Shown here: piece by piece, positions 43,034-53,611 of the stretch
How the letters are laid out: each line of letters begins with the position of its first letter
How positions within the stretch are numbered: the first letter of the stretch is position 1
Assembly (NCBI GenBank): GCA_030220185.1
Contig: JASPKZ010000420.1
Coordinates: forward strand, 726,501-790,500
DNA: 64,000 nucleotides
Direction: 5' to 3'
Origin: Diploptera punctata
Taxonomy: Eukaryota > Arthropoda > Insecta > Blattodea > Blaberidae
The notes under the pieces: generated by a model
Seen by the model: the letters and a program-made list of their open reading frames with translations, nothing else
Told to the model about the DNA's origin: nothing
Database searches by the model: none
Program-made: the position numbers and the translations under genes

Positions 43034-43072
43034 CTGCTGATGATGGAAGTTAACTTCCGAAAGGCCTCCAGT
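43034..43072 (+). ncRNA. Hammerhead ribozyme-like motif, right arm
   Basis: CTGATGA (43037-43043), T, stem II GGAAGTTAACTTCC, then GAAAGGCCTC: A15.1, palindromic stem III GGCC, U16.1 and C17, with 3 bp of stem I (CTG/CAG). Same architecture as the other two families with different stems, so the fold rather than the sequence is conserved. Confidence 0.65.
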
Positions 43073-43340
43073 TAAAATCTTAATATAATATTTTAACACA
43101 GTTGAGAACGACGGCACCTGCCAACAGGTATTTTTAATTTTATTTCTATGCTTAATTCACCTTCCTTAAATCATGGTTGCTATTTGGTCTCTACCTCTTT
43201 TTAGAGTCATTTAGTTAGCTCTTTCCTACAAGTTTCTATGTCGTCTCTTTTTATCCCATTTCTGCAATAAACCTTGTCCATAGCAGTTAACTAGACTTTA
43301 TTGTTCGTATTTCATAATTTTCATACGTAATGCCACGAGT

Positions 43341-43530
43341 GATTTCCAAATTATCGATAAATTCACGACTCAAGAAGTGATTTCCAAATTATCGATAAAT
43401 TCACGACTCACGACATGATTTCCAAATTATCGATAAATTCACGACTCACGAAGTGATTTCCAAATGATCGATAAATTCACGACTCACGAAGTGATTTCCA
43501 GATGATCGATAAATTCACGACTCACGAAGT
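43341..43530. repeat. 38-bp tandem repeat (five units)
   Basis: GATTTCCAAATTATCGATAA recurs at 43341, 43379, 43417, 43455 and 43493. The unit is one arm of the element's palindrome; other copies of the element have a single unit. Confidence 0.92.
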
Positions 43531-44006
43531 GAGGAGTGAATTTATATAGAGAATTTGGAAATAAAGAGTGGCATTTGTTAGGACTATTTAACGAATAAAA
43601 TTAAGCTGTTTACTCACAAATAATTATTTAACTATAGTTATTTTAAAATATTTATATATTTAATGTAAACGGCGATGTTTGAAAACAAATGAGAAACGAT
43701 TGGTACGCTTCATTTCCTTCCTTTGTTCATCACTGCAACCAGATAATATCATTTATTGCCAAAGGATCGCCATACTGTAAGAATGCACCGTAGTGGAGAC
43801 ATTTATAACCAACGTTATAGGTATTAATTAATTTGATGTCCTATGATGTAAATATGTCAATTATATTTTTCTGCAACGCCATTTCCTGGAAAATAATTCG
43901 TTTAAGAAAGTGCAAACAGTATTTTCTTCTTTTTTTTTGTATAATCAATTGTTACAAATGTTTTTATATTATCTATAGCATGCGCGTTTTGCTGACAATC
44001 ATGCAC

Positions 44007-44060
<54 letters not shown>

Positions 44061-44063
<3 letters not shown>

Positions 44064-44164
44064 ATGAAAAGAAAAAAGAATGTTTGAGTCGGGATTTGAA
44101 CTCGAGACTTTAGAGACTCGAGTTCAAATCCCGACTCAAGCATTCTTTTTTCTTTTCATATCAT
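44061..44164. repeat. tRNA-like 3'-half foldback
   Basis: GATATGAAAAGAAAAAAGAA, then TTTGAGTCGGGATTTGAACT, a 10-base spacer, and the mirror CTCGAGTTCAAATCCCGACT. Only the T arm, 3' acceptor and terminator of the second tRNA-like family are present on each side. The downstream flank TTTGCCTTCATTGCC matches the flank at 19430. Confidence 0.85.
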
Positions 44165-44221
44165 ATTTGCCTTCATTGCCTAATGTCAAAAATATATTTA
44201 TAATATCTATATATATATATG

Positions 44222-44965
44222 CTTGGTTTAGGCTAGGGGCATGGAAATTGCAAAAAATTAGCGACGAGCACGATATGCGAATATGTCCAATATGCGGGAA
44301 ATTTGAAGATGAGATACATATATTAGGACAATGTAATGATTTAGAATATTGGAGACGTCAGTTATTACCGGAAAGATTTCTAAATTCAAATCGGGAAAGA
44401 TTGGCATGCTACGAGTTATTGGTAAATCCAGAAAATTGGATAAACTTGGGTAAATTTCTGGACAAAACGCGGAAAATAAGAACAACACTCATTCATGAAT
44501 AGATATATGTTATCAAAATGCAATAACATTAATTCTTAATAATTATATAAAAATTAATTAATGTATAATGCTATTGTGTTATTATTTAATTGTAATATTA
44601 CTGTGTTTTCTTTAAGTAATTGCAATGTTACGGTTTTTTAGTGTATAGTGCTATTGTGTTATTATTTAATTGTAATATTACTGTGTTTTCTTTATGTAAT
44701 TGTAATGTTATTGCTTTTTTTAGTGTATAATGCTATTGTGTTATTATTTAATTGTAATATTATTGCGTTTTATTTATGTAATTGTAATGTTATTGCTTTT
44801 TTTTTGTTTTGTTGTTTATTTTTCTTCACACTAGTAGCAATTATTTCTTTATTGTAACGGACTGTCAAAAGCACGTACGGCTTACTGCCCGTGCAACCCA
44901 TATTTGTAAATAATATTGTAAATATCTTACTTTTGTCTAATAAAGTCCTACTACTACTACTACTA
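44222..44965 (+). mobile_element. LINE 3' end with zf-RVT finger, copy C
   Basis: LGAWKLQKISDEHDMRICPI, CGKFEDEIHILGQC, NDLEYWRRQLLPERFLNSNR and NPENWINLGKFLDKTRKIRT, then stop. The 3' UTR carries AACGGACTGTCAAAAGCACG and GTCTAATAAAGTCC and ends in (TAC)n. The coding part has no stop, so it is a recent 5'-truncated insertion. Confidence 0.88.
44562..44815. repeat. About 80-bp tandem repeat within the LINE 3' UTR
   Basis: TGCTATTGTGTTATTATTTA recurs at 44568, 44648 and 44730 with spacing of about 80 bp. Copies A and B of this LINE have one or two such units, so the number is variable. Confidence 0.8.
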
Positions 44966-45194
44966 CTATATATACAATCTGGTACTCGTATTTCTTAGGT
45001 GGTCAGTCACTGCAAAATAATGATATGACCTATTCAGAATGTTAAAAAGGAGGTGCTTTCTTTATTATGATAAATTTTAGTTGGTAAATTTTAGGCGAAA
45101 CACGACTATGATTGGTTGTAAATAAAAAATATTGAAATGTGATTGATCAATGACTCCCACTTGGGGCATCAGTTAAATAATCAAAGAAAGGTAA

Positions 45195-45480
45195 TGCACT
45201 TCACTGTTACGTAGAATTTTCCATTCAACGTCAGTTCGTCTCTATTTGGTCCACAATTTTCCCAAATAATTGTAAACGTTTCACCTCTCGTAGAAAAAGA
45301 GAACATATTTTGCATTCATATAACACAACAGGGAGAATCTCCCTATTACATCATTTTAGTTTAATATTTTTCGAGAGAAGATGGAATTAAAAGAGTTTAA
45401 TAGCATGCGTTTCTAGAGCTTAAGACTATTTTTAATTAATTTTTGCATCACATTTCTTTTTTAATTTTAGTTTCTACATA
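45195..45480 (-). mobile_element. Diverged main-family LINE fragment
   Basis: Scattered matches on the minus strand to CYYALQRLL...LLSKNIKLK, LPVVLYECK, LFLREVKRLQLF and the GPNRDE region, across stops and frameshifts. Confidence 0.55.
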
Positions 45481-45539
45481 ATTCTTGAATAAAAACATTA
45501 ATAATAATTTATTTATTTATATATAGAATTTTAATGTTT

Positions 45540-45745
45540 ACACGTCTTTCTGTGCCTAAAGTTTCATTTTTCTTCTCCACTCGTCTCTCTCCATCCAATC
45601 TATGTCCTCCAGTCCTCTTGCTCCCATTCCAGTCCTTATTTCCTGCATCCACGAGTTTCGAGGTCTTCCTCTCCTCCATCTTCCAGGTGGGGAACATTCC
45701 AATGTTTTCTTGGGTAATCTTTCTTCTTGAATTCGTCGTATGTGC
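45540..45745 (-). mobile_element. LINE C-terminal fragment, well preserved
   Basis: On the minus strand the conserved frame reads RRIQEERLPKKTLECSPPGR, WRRGRPRNSWMQEIRTGMGA and DIDWMERDEWRRKMKL, stopping at 45556. A different family from its neighbour at 45745. Confidence 0.75.
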
Positions 45746-46605
45746 CCATACTTACTTACTCACTGGCACTATCGAACCCGTAGGTTCATGGCCGCACGGA
45801 CGTAAGCTCTCCATACATCCCTATCCTGAGCTAATGCTTTCCAATCATTCCCTGTATAATCTACTTCCCTCAAATCATAGTTAATGTTGTTTTCCCACCT
45901 CATTCTTGGTCTACCAACTGGGCGTTTTCCTTCTGGCTTTCCCACAAGAAGTTTCCATGCACGTCTTTCATTCCCCATACGCGCAACATGTCCTGCCCAT
46001 CGCAGTCTACGGGACTTAACTCTTCTTATTATATCTGGCTTCCTATAAAGACCATGTAGTTCATTGTTATGTAGTCTTCTCCATTCACCTGTCTGTTCAT
46101 CTCTCTTTGGTCCAAAAATTTTCCTAAGAACTTTATTCTCAAATACTCGTAATCTCCTTTCCTTCCTTAAAGTAAGAGTCCATGTTTCGCACCCATATAA
46201 TATAACTGGTAGAATAATAGTTTTATATATTTTCAGCTTAACGTTTTTTGAAAGGAGTTGGGACATCAAAAGTCTCTGCAATGCATAATAGCATGCATTT
46301 CCAGAATTGAGCCTATGTTTAATTTCTTTGTGCATCTCATTCCTATTTGTGATTATTGTTCCTAGGTATTTGAATTCAGCCAATTCCTCAAAATTTCCCT
46401 CATTTGTCATTAGCTGTCCATTTCCATTATATAATGTATTTCTACGTGTGACCATATATTTAGTTTTACTGATATTTACTTCCAATCCTAATTTCTTAGT
46501 GTTACTCATAGTGTGTGCGTGTTGGCCTTTAGTATCTCCTCGCTATCGGCCAGTAGTACTACATCATCAGCATAAACTAACAGCTTATTAATTTAATTGC
46601 TTATA
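45745..46605 (-). mobile_element. Main-family LINE, longest uninterrupted copy
   Basis: The minus-strand frame is open from the RT catalytic box LLVYADDVVLLADSEE (about 46590) through GLEVNISKTKYMVTRR, EFKYLGTIITNRNEMHKEIK, YYALQRLLMSQLLSKNVKLK, VILYGCETWTLTLRKERRLR, RLRWAGHVARMGNERRAWKL, RPVGRPRMRWENNINYDLRE and stops after AMNLRVR at 45769. The 3' end is GTGCCAGTGAGTAAGTAAGT. This is the thumb and C-terminal domain of an RTE-like ORF2. No stop in about 275 codons: recently inserted but 5'-truncated, so not autonomous. It is the reference for copies at 8545, 8684, 9535, 22985, 30671, 45195, 53612, 54250 and 59496. Confidence 0.9.
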
Positions 46606-46661
46606 CCGTATATAATCTACTATTGAATAACCAATATTCATTTTTTCTCTTATGTCAAATC

Positions 46662-46665
<4 letters not shown>

Positions 46666-46708
<43 letters not shown>

Positions 46709-46710
46709 TA
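46666..46710. repeat. (AAT)n microsatellite
   Basis: About 45 bp of (AAT)n; possibly the tail of a lost LINE. Confidence 0.9.
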
Positions 46711-46719
46711 ATAATATCC

Positions 46720-47355
46720 TATAATTTGATTCATTTTTACTTGATAATGAAAAGACAAAATATAGAGAACGATAAAAGTATCTCTAGTTCATTATAGACA
46801 AACTTAATATAAAAATTAAAACACCATAATGCTAATATTAAATATGTTTAAGAAACAATATTGAAAATGAAAAAAATATAATTAAGATATCCTATTTAAC
46901 GTAAGGGTTATTTTTTTCCGAAAGATAGCTTTCTTCCGAAGATTAAAAGTCCCTTTGCAAAGTTTGCTTAAGACTCATTTTCAAAAGTGATTTTATCCGA
47001 ATGTCATTAATTCCGAAATTTCAAAATAATTTTATAAAACACCAAACAAAATATCATGTAAAGTACGATTTATTGAAAGTAAAATTAGAAAGAATGGCAG
47101 CTCACACTAACAGTAATAGTGGCAGTTAAAATTCATAAAGCAAACATATCTTGGACGATTAAGGTAATCCATTCGATGTCCTTTTTCCTTGTAAAGCTTG
47201 TACTCCATTGCAATTGTGTATCAAATTCCTAACGAATGAAGCTATTGAAGTTGTTATCATGAAATTATTTATTTGTTTTTACATATGTTCACCGATCCTA
47301 TCTAGAAGACACCGAGACAGACCATGGTCATTATGTATATATATATATATATATA
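46720..47355. other. No recognisable gene
   Basis: AT-rich. A short (TA)n at 47335-47356 leads into the SINE. Confidence 0.3.
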
Positions 47356-47359
47356 ATCC

Positions 47360-47697
47360 ATCCATCCATAGTAATTCTGCCCGAAGACAGGTCTTTCACT
47401 GCAATCATAGCATTTTCATGCTATGCTTTGCAGCTTTACTAGGGAAATGTAGGTGTGGTAGCTTCCCGTTGCTTTCCACACCGGTGAAGGATGGTGATGA
47501 TGGTGATAATGATAATAATAATAATAATAAGGATGATGAGCCATATGATTTCGGGGACTTTAACGTTTTCCTGACATTTGTCTTACAGGTGAGGAAAAAC
47601 CCCGATAAAAACCTCACCCAGAAAAACTGCCCCGACCGGGTATCGTTCCCGGGGGCCCGCTGCGTGACAAGGCAGCACGCTACCTCCAGACCACAAC
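47360..47697 (-). repeat. SINE family A, near full length
   Basis: Tail TCCATCCATAGTAATTCTGC at the left, AGCTTCCCGTTGCTTTCCAC, (GAT/AAT)n middle, CTGACATTTGTCTTACAGGT, CTCACCCAGAAAAACTGCCC and the tRNA head (CGTGACAAGGCAGCACGC) at the right. It forms an inverted pair with 47976 around a tRNA-like cassette. Confidence 0.88.
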
Positions 47698-47699
47698 GT

Positions 47700-47975
47700 T
47701 ATAACATCTAAATATACAAGCGTTACTGCTATAAAGTAAATATTGTCTTTAAAAAAATGCTTAACTGTTATGTTGGCCACAAGATGTCAGTCGGAACGAT
47801 TTTCCACTACTTCTTGTGTGAATTGAGAATACTACATATGTAAGAAAAATGAATGTTTGTGTTGTAATACTTCGGTAGCTCGGGCCGTTAGAGCGCTGAA
47901 CGTACAGAGTTTAGAGACTCGGGTTCAAATTCCGACTCAAGCATTCATTTTTCTTTTCATATCATATATATATAT
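47700..47975 (+). repeat. tRNA-like cassette repeat
   Basis: Same layout as 5720-5990: CAAGCGTTACTGCTATAAAG, CTACATATGTAAG, tRNA-like core at 47869-47942 (box A altered to TAGCTCGGGCCG, box B GGTTCAAATTC) and CATTTTTCTTTTCATATC followed by (TA)n. Confidence 0.7.
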
Positions 47976-48317
47976 GTCAACCGCTGTGGTCTCCAGGCAG
48001 CGTGCTGCCTTGTCACGCAGCGGGCCCGGGTTCGATCTCTGGTCGGGGCAATTTTTTCTGGGTGAGGTTTTTATCGTGGTTTTTCCTCAACATGTAAGAC
48101 AAATGTCAGGAAAACTTTAAGGCTCAAACGGTCCCCGAAATCATGTGCCCATCATCATCATACTTATCATTATCATCATCATCATCATCCTTCACCGGTG
48201 TGGAAAACAACGGGAAGCTACCACACCTACAATTCCCTAGTAAAACTGCAAGCATAGCATGAAAATGCCATGATTGCAGTGAAGGACCTGCCTTCGGGCA
48301 GTATTACTATGGATGGA
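47976..48317 (+). repeat. SINE family A, near full length
   Basis: Head CCGCTGTGGTCTCCAGGCAG, box B GGTTCGATCTC, CTGGGTGAGGTTTTTATCG, (CATCAT)n, CACCGGTGTGGAAAACAACG and tail GGACCTGCCTTCGGGCAG...GGATGGA. Inserted in the (TA)n tail of the preceding cassette. Confidence 0.88.
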
Positions 48318-48344
48318 TCATATATATATATATATATATATATC

Positions 48345-48665
48345 CGTTAACGCTATAGCATCCATAATCTTTGTTTTATCAGAACAAAACTTGGAATGTA
48401 GTTATGAATTTTAGAAGTGTAAGGTCAAGTTTGGTAGTTATCAAATTCGAAGCATTAAGATTTCACCTGAATCGATAATTTAAAAATCGCTTTAGCGGCC
48501 GCAATTTTTTATGTTTCGCAATGGAACTCACTATGTGCTATTAAAATGAAACGAGGAAGGTATTCTAAAAAAATCAGCGTAATCTGACGTTTAGACCCTA
48601 AATTAAAAAATAATATCTCAGCATATAATAAAGTTTAATAAACCTTTAAATTGGCAATGTATTCT
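48345..48665 (+). repeat. Dispersed repeat, copy 2
   Basis: Diverged partner of 18130-18440. Confidence 0.5.
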
Positions 48666-49790
48666 ATAAGATACATTAGTTTCATTTATTAAATATGTTT
48701 AATAAAATAAATAATCAGTACAAATTACATAATTTGTGTTAAATTAAAGAATAATATTCAAGAGATAATAACTTACGATTCTGATAGGTTTATTTTCTCT
48801 GCAGTCCAACACACTTAAATAAGTTAACATAAGAAATCAAGTTTCTCCAATTTAACAAGAGAAAAATATATTTCATATACCAGCAAAATCCAACCATAAC
48901 TTCGACTTGCTGTGTAATTCGCTTAGTTTACATAGTTCCTGCGCAATTAACTTTTATCTTCTTCTGGACAGTTACCACTTATTCATTAGCAGTACTTGTA
49001 GATTCATTCGGAATTAATTTATCATAACCTCACAATCGCCCTGTTCTTTTTTTAAATTCTAACATAGCAGAATAAAAATTAGGGCGGTGTATTCCAACCA
49101 CTTGTTGAAACCTATTCTGGAAGCTTCCACTTAGATTATTGGTTCTATGCTTATTTTTAATCATTTTTTGATACTGATTTTATAATTTGGGCGGAGAGTA
49201 CGTCTTGTGACACGAGCTGTTATCACATAAGTGATGTTATTGTAAGACAGAATGGGTAGAATTTCATCGCAAGCGGGTTCGTAATTCTTCAAATGTTTCG
49301 GAGACATCTTAACATGGCACGAATGCATCTATACACGATTGTCCAAGATGGGAGAAATAACAAGAAAACGTTACTGATAGTAGCATTGTAGTGACACTGT
49401 TAATAATAGATTTTTCGACATCACTTATCACTGTGGTGGCAAATGTTGTCGTGATTTATTACACTCTTCTCGAGAATTTTGGTGCAAGACACTTCTTCTT
49501 TGTTTGCTAGAAACGCATAGACCTCCTTTGGTCTTCCTTTTCAGCAACCCTAATACAGTAAATAACTGTATAAATATAGAGGGGGAAACCCTAAATGTGC
49601 AGACTACAAACTATGTATCACTTCTCGTTAATATTTGTAAATTTTCCTTGGGTGGTTACAAATATTATGACCCGGTTTACGTTATTCCTGCTCTCTCTAT
49701 GAGTCCCTCGATAAAAATACCTCACATGTATTGTAGTTGGGTACATGGGGATCTAGCGTAGTTCTGCCAAATACGTTGATTTAGGAAGCT
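48666..49790. other. No recognisable gene
   Basis: AT-rich. The frame at 49504-49761 (85 codons) has no motif I recognise. Confidence 0.3.
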
Positions 49791-49796
49791 AGTCTT

Positions 49797-49846
49797 AACG
49801 CATTTCCTTTCTTATAGCCTTCATCAGACTAACTTTGTCGGGTCAA
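49797..49846 (-). ncRNA. Possible decayed hammerhead-like motif
   Basis: The minus strand has TTAGTCTGATGAAGGCTATAAG, then GAAAGGAAATGCG and AAGACTAGC. The outer TTAGTCT/AGACTA pair would form stem I around a CTGATGA core, but stem II is poorly paired. A Penelope terminal-repeat relic is plausible; a coincidence is possible. Confidence 0.35.
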
Positions 49847-49864
49847 AAGCTTACTATATCAGAT

Positions 49865-50219
49865 GTCCATCCATCCATCCATTGTAATTCTTCCCGAAGG
49901 CATGTCCTTCACTGCAATCACAGCATTTTCATGCTATGTTTGCAGCTTTACTAGGGAACTGTAGGTGTGGTAGCTTCCCGTTTTTTTTCCACACCGGTGA
50001 AGGATGATGATGATAATGATGATAAGTATGATGATGTTGATGATGATGACTATATGATTTTGGGGACCGTTTGGGCTTAACGTTTTCCTGACATTTGTCT
50101 TACAGGTGAGAAAAAACCCCGATAAAAACCTCACCCAGAAAAAACTGCCCCGACCGGGGGATCGAACTCGGGCCCGCTGCGTGACAAGGCAGCACGCTAC
50201 CTCGAGACCACAGCGGTAC
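49865..50219 (-). repeat. SINE family A with 7-bp TSD
   Basis: Full-length copy (tail TCCATCCATCC at the left, tRNA head CAGCACGCTACCTCGAGACC at the right), flanked by ATCAGAT at 49858-49864 and 50220-50226. Confidence 0.9.
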
Positions 50220-50229
50220 ATCAGATCTA

Positions 50230-50910
50230 ACCCTTTGAATATCATTCTTTAATAGTTGTGATAGTTTTAAATGTTGTACACTCGCTAAATGTTTCAGATG
50301 GTTCAGATTCTGTCTCCTCATGACTCGGCGGATGTGAGTGGGGGTGATTCTTCGCAACACTTCAGAACCCTAACATGATAATCCATTCCTACACTAAAGA
50401 CCCTGGCAGATCACTCTTTTCTCTTGATCCTTGTAAACTCACAGTAGATTTTGACATCGTCGTCAGATTTGCTTTTATAATAAATGTACCCGTTCAGAAA
50501 TAATTTACTTCCACTTCTTCCTGACCCGACGGAATTTAGATCCATGAGACTAGTCTAAACAAAGCGCAACAAAATTTATTGAGAATTTTGTATCCCGAAT
50601 GTAGCATGCAAACATTTATTTATTGTATTTAGGTACTGGGTTTCGGATTGTATGTACATTTGGAATAATTAGTAGAAAAAACAGAATCGGACAATTTGTT
50701 TTCGGGAAGTAGAAACATTCGAAATAATTGCTATTCGTAATAATCGATTCGAATAAAAGGACTTCAAGGGTTATAACAAGTGAAAAAATCAATGAATACT
50801 AACAAACAAGAACAGAGTAGCGAAAATAAATTTAAAAAATATATGCTAAATATCAAAATGTAATTACAACATTGGAATATAAAAAATATTTATTGCTATA
50901 TAGTAAAATA
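50230..50910. other. No recognisable feature
   Basis: AT-rich DNA without a recognised frame or repeat. Confidence 0.3.
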
Positions 50911-50913
50911 TTT

Positions 50914-51648
50914 TCATAAGTAATGCCACGAGTGATTTCCAAATTACCGATAAATTCACGACTCACGAAGTTGAGGAGTGAATTTATCTATAAAATTTGG
51001 AAGTCAAGAGTGGCATTTGTTAGGAATATTTAACGAATAAAATTAAGCTGTTTACTCACAAATCTTTATTTAACTATAGTTACTTCAAAATATTTATATA
51101 TTTAATATAAACGGCGATGTTTGAAAACAAATGAGAAAAGATTGGTACGCTTGATCTGCTTCTTTTATTTATCACTGCAACCAGATCATACTATTTATTG
51201 CCAAAGAAACGCAATATTGTAAGAATGCTCTCTAGTGGAGAGAAAATGAAACACATTCATTTCTGATGTCGTATGATGTAAATATAACAATTATATTTTT
51301 CTGGATTGTTACCTGGGAAAAAATACATTTAAGAACGTGCAAACAGTTGTTTCTTTTTTGGTGGTATAATAAATTGCTACAAATGTTTTATATTAACTCC
51401 TGCAAGCGCTATGTGTTGACATCTACGCACTATATATACAATCTGGTAGCCGTATTTCTTGCAGGATCAGTCACTGCAAAATAATGGTCAGACATGTTCA
51501 GAATATTAAAAATGAGGAGCTTTCTTTAATATGGTAAATTTAATACTGATAAATATTTGGTGAAACACGACTCTGATTGGTTGTAAAACAGAAATCATTG
51601 AAATGTGATTGTTTATTGACTCCCATTCCGGGCATGAGTTAAATAGTC
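50914..51648 (+). mobile_element. Unassigned hairpin-ended repeat, copy 4 (735 bp)
   Basis: Starts TCATAAGTAATGCCACGAG and ends GGGCATGAGTTAAATAGTC, without nested insertions, so it best shows the element's layout: 5' palindrome (50927-51015), AT-rich middle, then ATTGGTTGTAAAACAGAAATC near the 3' end. Confidence 0.8.
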
Positions 51649-51739
51649 ATTTCTTGTAATAGAATCTGTGATATGACACTGCGAGTAATTTACAGCCACC
51701 TCTTACAATAGTAAACAAAAATTAATGTTTGCACTGGGA

Positions 51740-51811
51740 GCCTGAGTGCAGAAGATGGTAGCTCACTAACGTATAAAGTTAAAGGTCTCGGATTCAAATC
51801 CCGGTTCAGGC
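51740..51811 (+). repeat. tRNA-like SINE head (family C)
   Basis: GCCTGAG acceptor paired with TTCAGGC, box B GGATTCAAATCCCGG, a poor D arm, then (CA)n(TA)n at 51835-51903. Related to 52039 and 52902. Confidence 0.5.
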
Positions 51812-51834
51812 CTGAATTATTTTTCATATCGTAT

Positions 51835-51905
<71 letters not shown>

Positions 51906-52038
51906 GTATGTGTGTGTGTGAGTGTGCACAAATGAAAATAAGTTTAAAATTTTATAATACAAAAGTAACGCTGAAAATAATTTATTCAAGCAAACTATTC
52001 CCATCCAAAAGTTAATACAACTAAAGAGAATACGTTCT

Positions 52039-52111
52039 GCCTGAACTGGGATTTGAACCCAAGATGCCCAGTTTACACGCTGACGCATCAATCTAGTTGT
52101 GCTAATTAGGC
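52039..52111 (-). repeat. tRNA-like SINE head (family C), reverse
   Basis: Minus strand: TTAGCACAACTAGATTG (box A-like), GGGTTCAAATCCCAG (box B) and TTCAGGC. It forms an inverted pair with 51740 around the microsatellite. Confidence 0.5.
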
Positions 52112-52247
52112 ATATTTTTTTCTCTTCGATTGTATGAATTATTGCATGCGAATAGCTTACCTGATTACATAAATTTCAATATTTTATTCGTAATTAGCTG
52201 ATATGGTAGTAAATATATCCAATTATACATGTAATGTGTTCTTAGTA

Positions 52248-52816
52248 CAGAGTGATTCAGAAATATGGCTATACGTTTGATCGCATTTTGCGACGAAAAT
52301 ATTATTATTAAAGGAAATATATTATCATTGGAAAGGTAATCCTTCAAATTAGCACAATAGAACAAAACAAAACAAATCACTGCTCACGTGCAGCTTGGCG
52401 GGTTGATTTTTGTGGGCTAGCGTCGAACGCCTCGACAATTCTCTTCTATGTTTGTGCATCCGTGCTAATGCGAGGCCTTCCAGGAGGTTTGATTTTCTGC
52501 ATCCTTCCCGTTTCCAGCAGTCGTTTTCTCCACTTCCCCACAGTCGACGGCTGTAATGATGCGTTAAACTCACGTCTTGCTCGTCTTGCGGCCTCATGAT
52601 CATTAGAATACGTTATTGCCCATGCAGCAATTGTAATTTGCTGTTGCATATTCAATGCCATTTTGACTAATGACGTAAGTTCGACACTGTTTTGTTTTAT
52701 TCCATTGTTGTAATTTGAATAATGCCTTTCCAACGGTAATTTCATATTTCCTGTAATGGTAATAGTTTCATCACATAAAGCGATCACACGTACAGCCATA
52801 TTTATGATTCACCCCG
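52248..52816 (-). mobile_element. Mariner-type element, internally deleted (569 bp)
   Basis: Flanked by TA. TIRs of about 95 bp share TGATTCAGAAATATGGCT / TGATTCATAAATATGGCTG and GGAAATAT...TTGGAAAGG. The inside carries only the N-terminal DNA-binding part of a transposase. The TIRs differ from the other mariner-like elements here. Confidence 0.85.
52370..52662 (-). pseudogene. Mariner-type transposase N-terminal domain remnant
   Basis: MALNMQQQITIAAWAITYSN, ARREFNASLQPSTVGKWRKR and RMQKIKPPGRPRISTDAQT form the first HTH and a PPGRPR hook; after a frameshift near 52440, EAFDASPQKSTRQAAR of the second HTH is visible. No DDE domain. Confidence 0.75.
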
Positions 52817-52901
52817 TAGAAGCAATCCCGTTATTATGTGAAGAGAAGTTCATTACTGTGGGTGTGCGGGGATTTCAAGTAGAGAAAAATTTGTATCTGC
52901 T

Positions 52902-52981
52902 CCTGGATTGACTGAGTACCACAATTGATTAGAGCGCCAGGGCGTAAAGCTGAAGATCTTGGATTCAAATCCCGGTTCAGG
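52902..52981 (+). repeat. tRNA-like SINE head (family C)
   Basis: CCTGGATTGACTGAGTACC, AGAGCGCCAGGGCGTAAAG, box B GGATTCAAATCCCGG, TTCAGG; degenerate D arm. Confidence 0.5.
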
Positions 52982-53154
52982 TAGAATTTGTCTTTTTAGT
53001 TGTATAATACGAATCAACATATTTTTAATGTAAAATTATTCTGCAATGAGAAGAACATGCAAGTGAACGCTATTTTCTACAGTAACATTAAAATAATTTA
53101 CGCTTAAACAAAGTCTACTACTCTTTGATAAACATCATAGTAAAGTCATAACAA

Positions 53155-53340
53155 TATAAATGAATTACCTAAAAAGAACAGAGGTTAACCAGCGACGGGA
53201 TATAATACGAAACAATAAATTAAGAAAGGAGATCGGTCAGGATAACATGCCAATAGATGTTAATGAAGAAAGGAGTGAAGATATGTCGCATGTCAGAGGA
53301 ATGAATACTCAAACAGAGCCGTCTTATTTCAGGGTTTAGG
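53155..53340 (+). mobile_element. LINE thumb fragment
   Basis: MNYLKRTEVNQRRDIIRNNK, LRKEIGQDNM: the YLRRxxxxxRxDxIRNxxIRxE motif of LINE RT thumbs, without flanking parts. Confidence 0.55.
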
Positions 53341-53499
53341 TTATTTTATTTACGGCAGTAGGCCTACTTTAAGCCTGAAATGAGTCGCCTCAGGGAAAAA
53401 TTTGTCGGCCCTTTCACACCCAGATTTGAACTATGACATTAACGACCCGAGCGGTTAAAGAGCGTCGTTAAATAAGGTACTCACTAACCTCAAAAACGA

Positions 53500-53605
53500 C
53501 ATAGAAGTTTCAGTGCATAGAAAAATAGAAAAAGGAAAACCCAGAGTTAAGTGGGAAAATAGAGTAGACATTATGCGACTAAAGCAAGATTTAAATTACT
53601 AGTGA
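53500..53605 (+). mobile_element. LINE C-terminal scrap
   Basis: VHRKIEKGKPRVKWENRVDI resembles the GxPRxxWxxxV C-terminal motif. About 35 codons. Confidence 0.4.
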
Positions 53606-53611
53606 AGGAAG

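Larger units (their letters stand above)
42470..43140. mobile_element. Penelope-type foldback, third family, with perfect central palindrome
   Basis: Outer arms (about 42470-42630 and 42960-43140) are diverged mirrors carrying hammerhead cores and ATACCTGTTGGCA / GCCAACAGGTATT ends. The centre holds a perfect 110-bp palindrome (42793-42902). Outward polarity is the same as at 4076 and 36250. No coding sequence. Confidence 0.7.
43321..45182 (+). mobile_element. Unassigned hairpin-ended repeat, copy 3, with nested insertions
   Basis: Starts TCATACGTAATGCCACGAG (43321) and ends CAGTTAAATAATC (45182). The arm of its 5' palindrome is expanded to five 38-bp repeats, and a tRNA-like foldback (44061) and a LINE (44222) are nested in its (TA)n middle. 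CGTAGTGGAGACATTTATA and TGGGGCATCAGTTAAATA match other copies. Confidence 0.75.
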
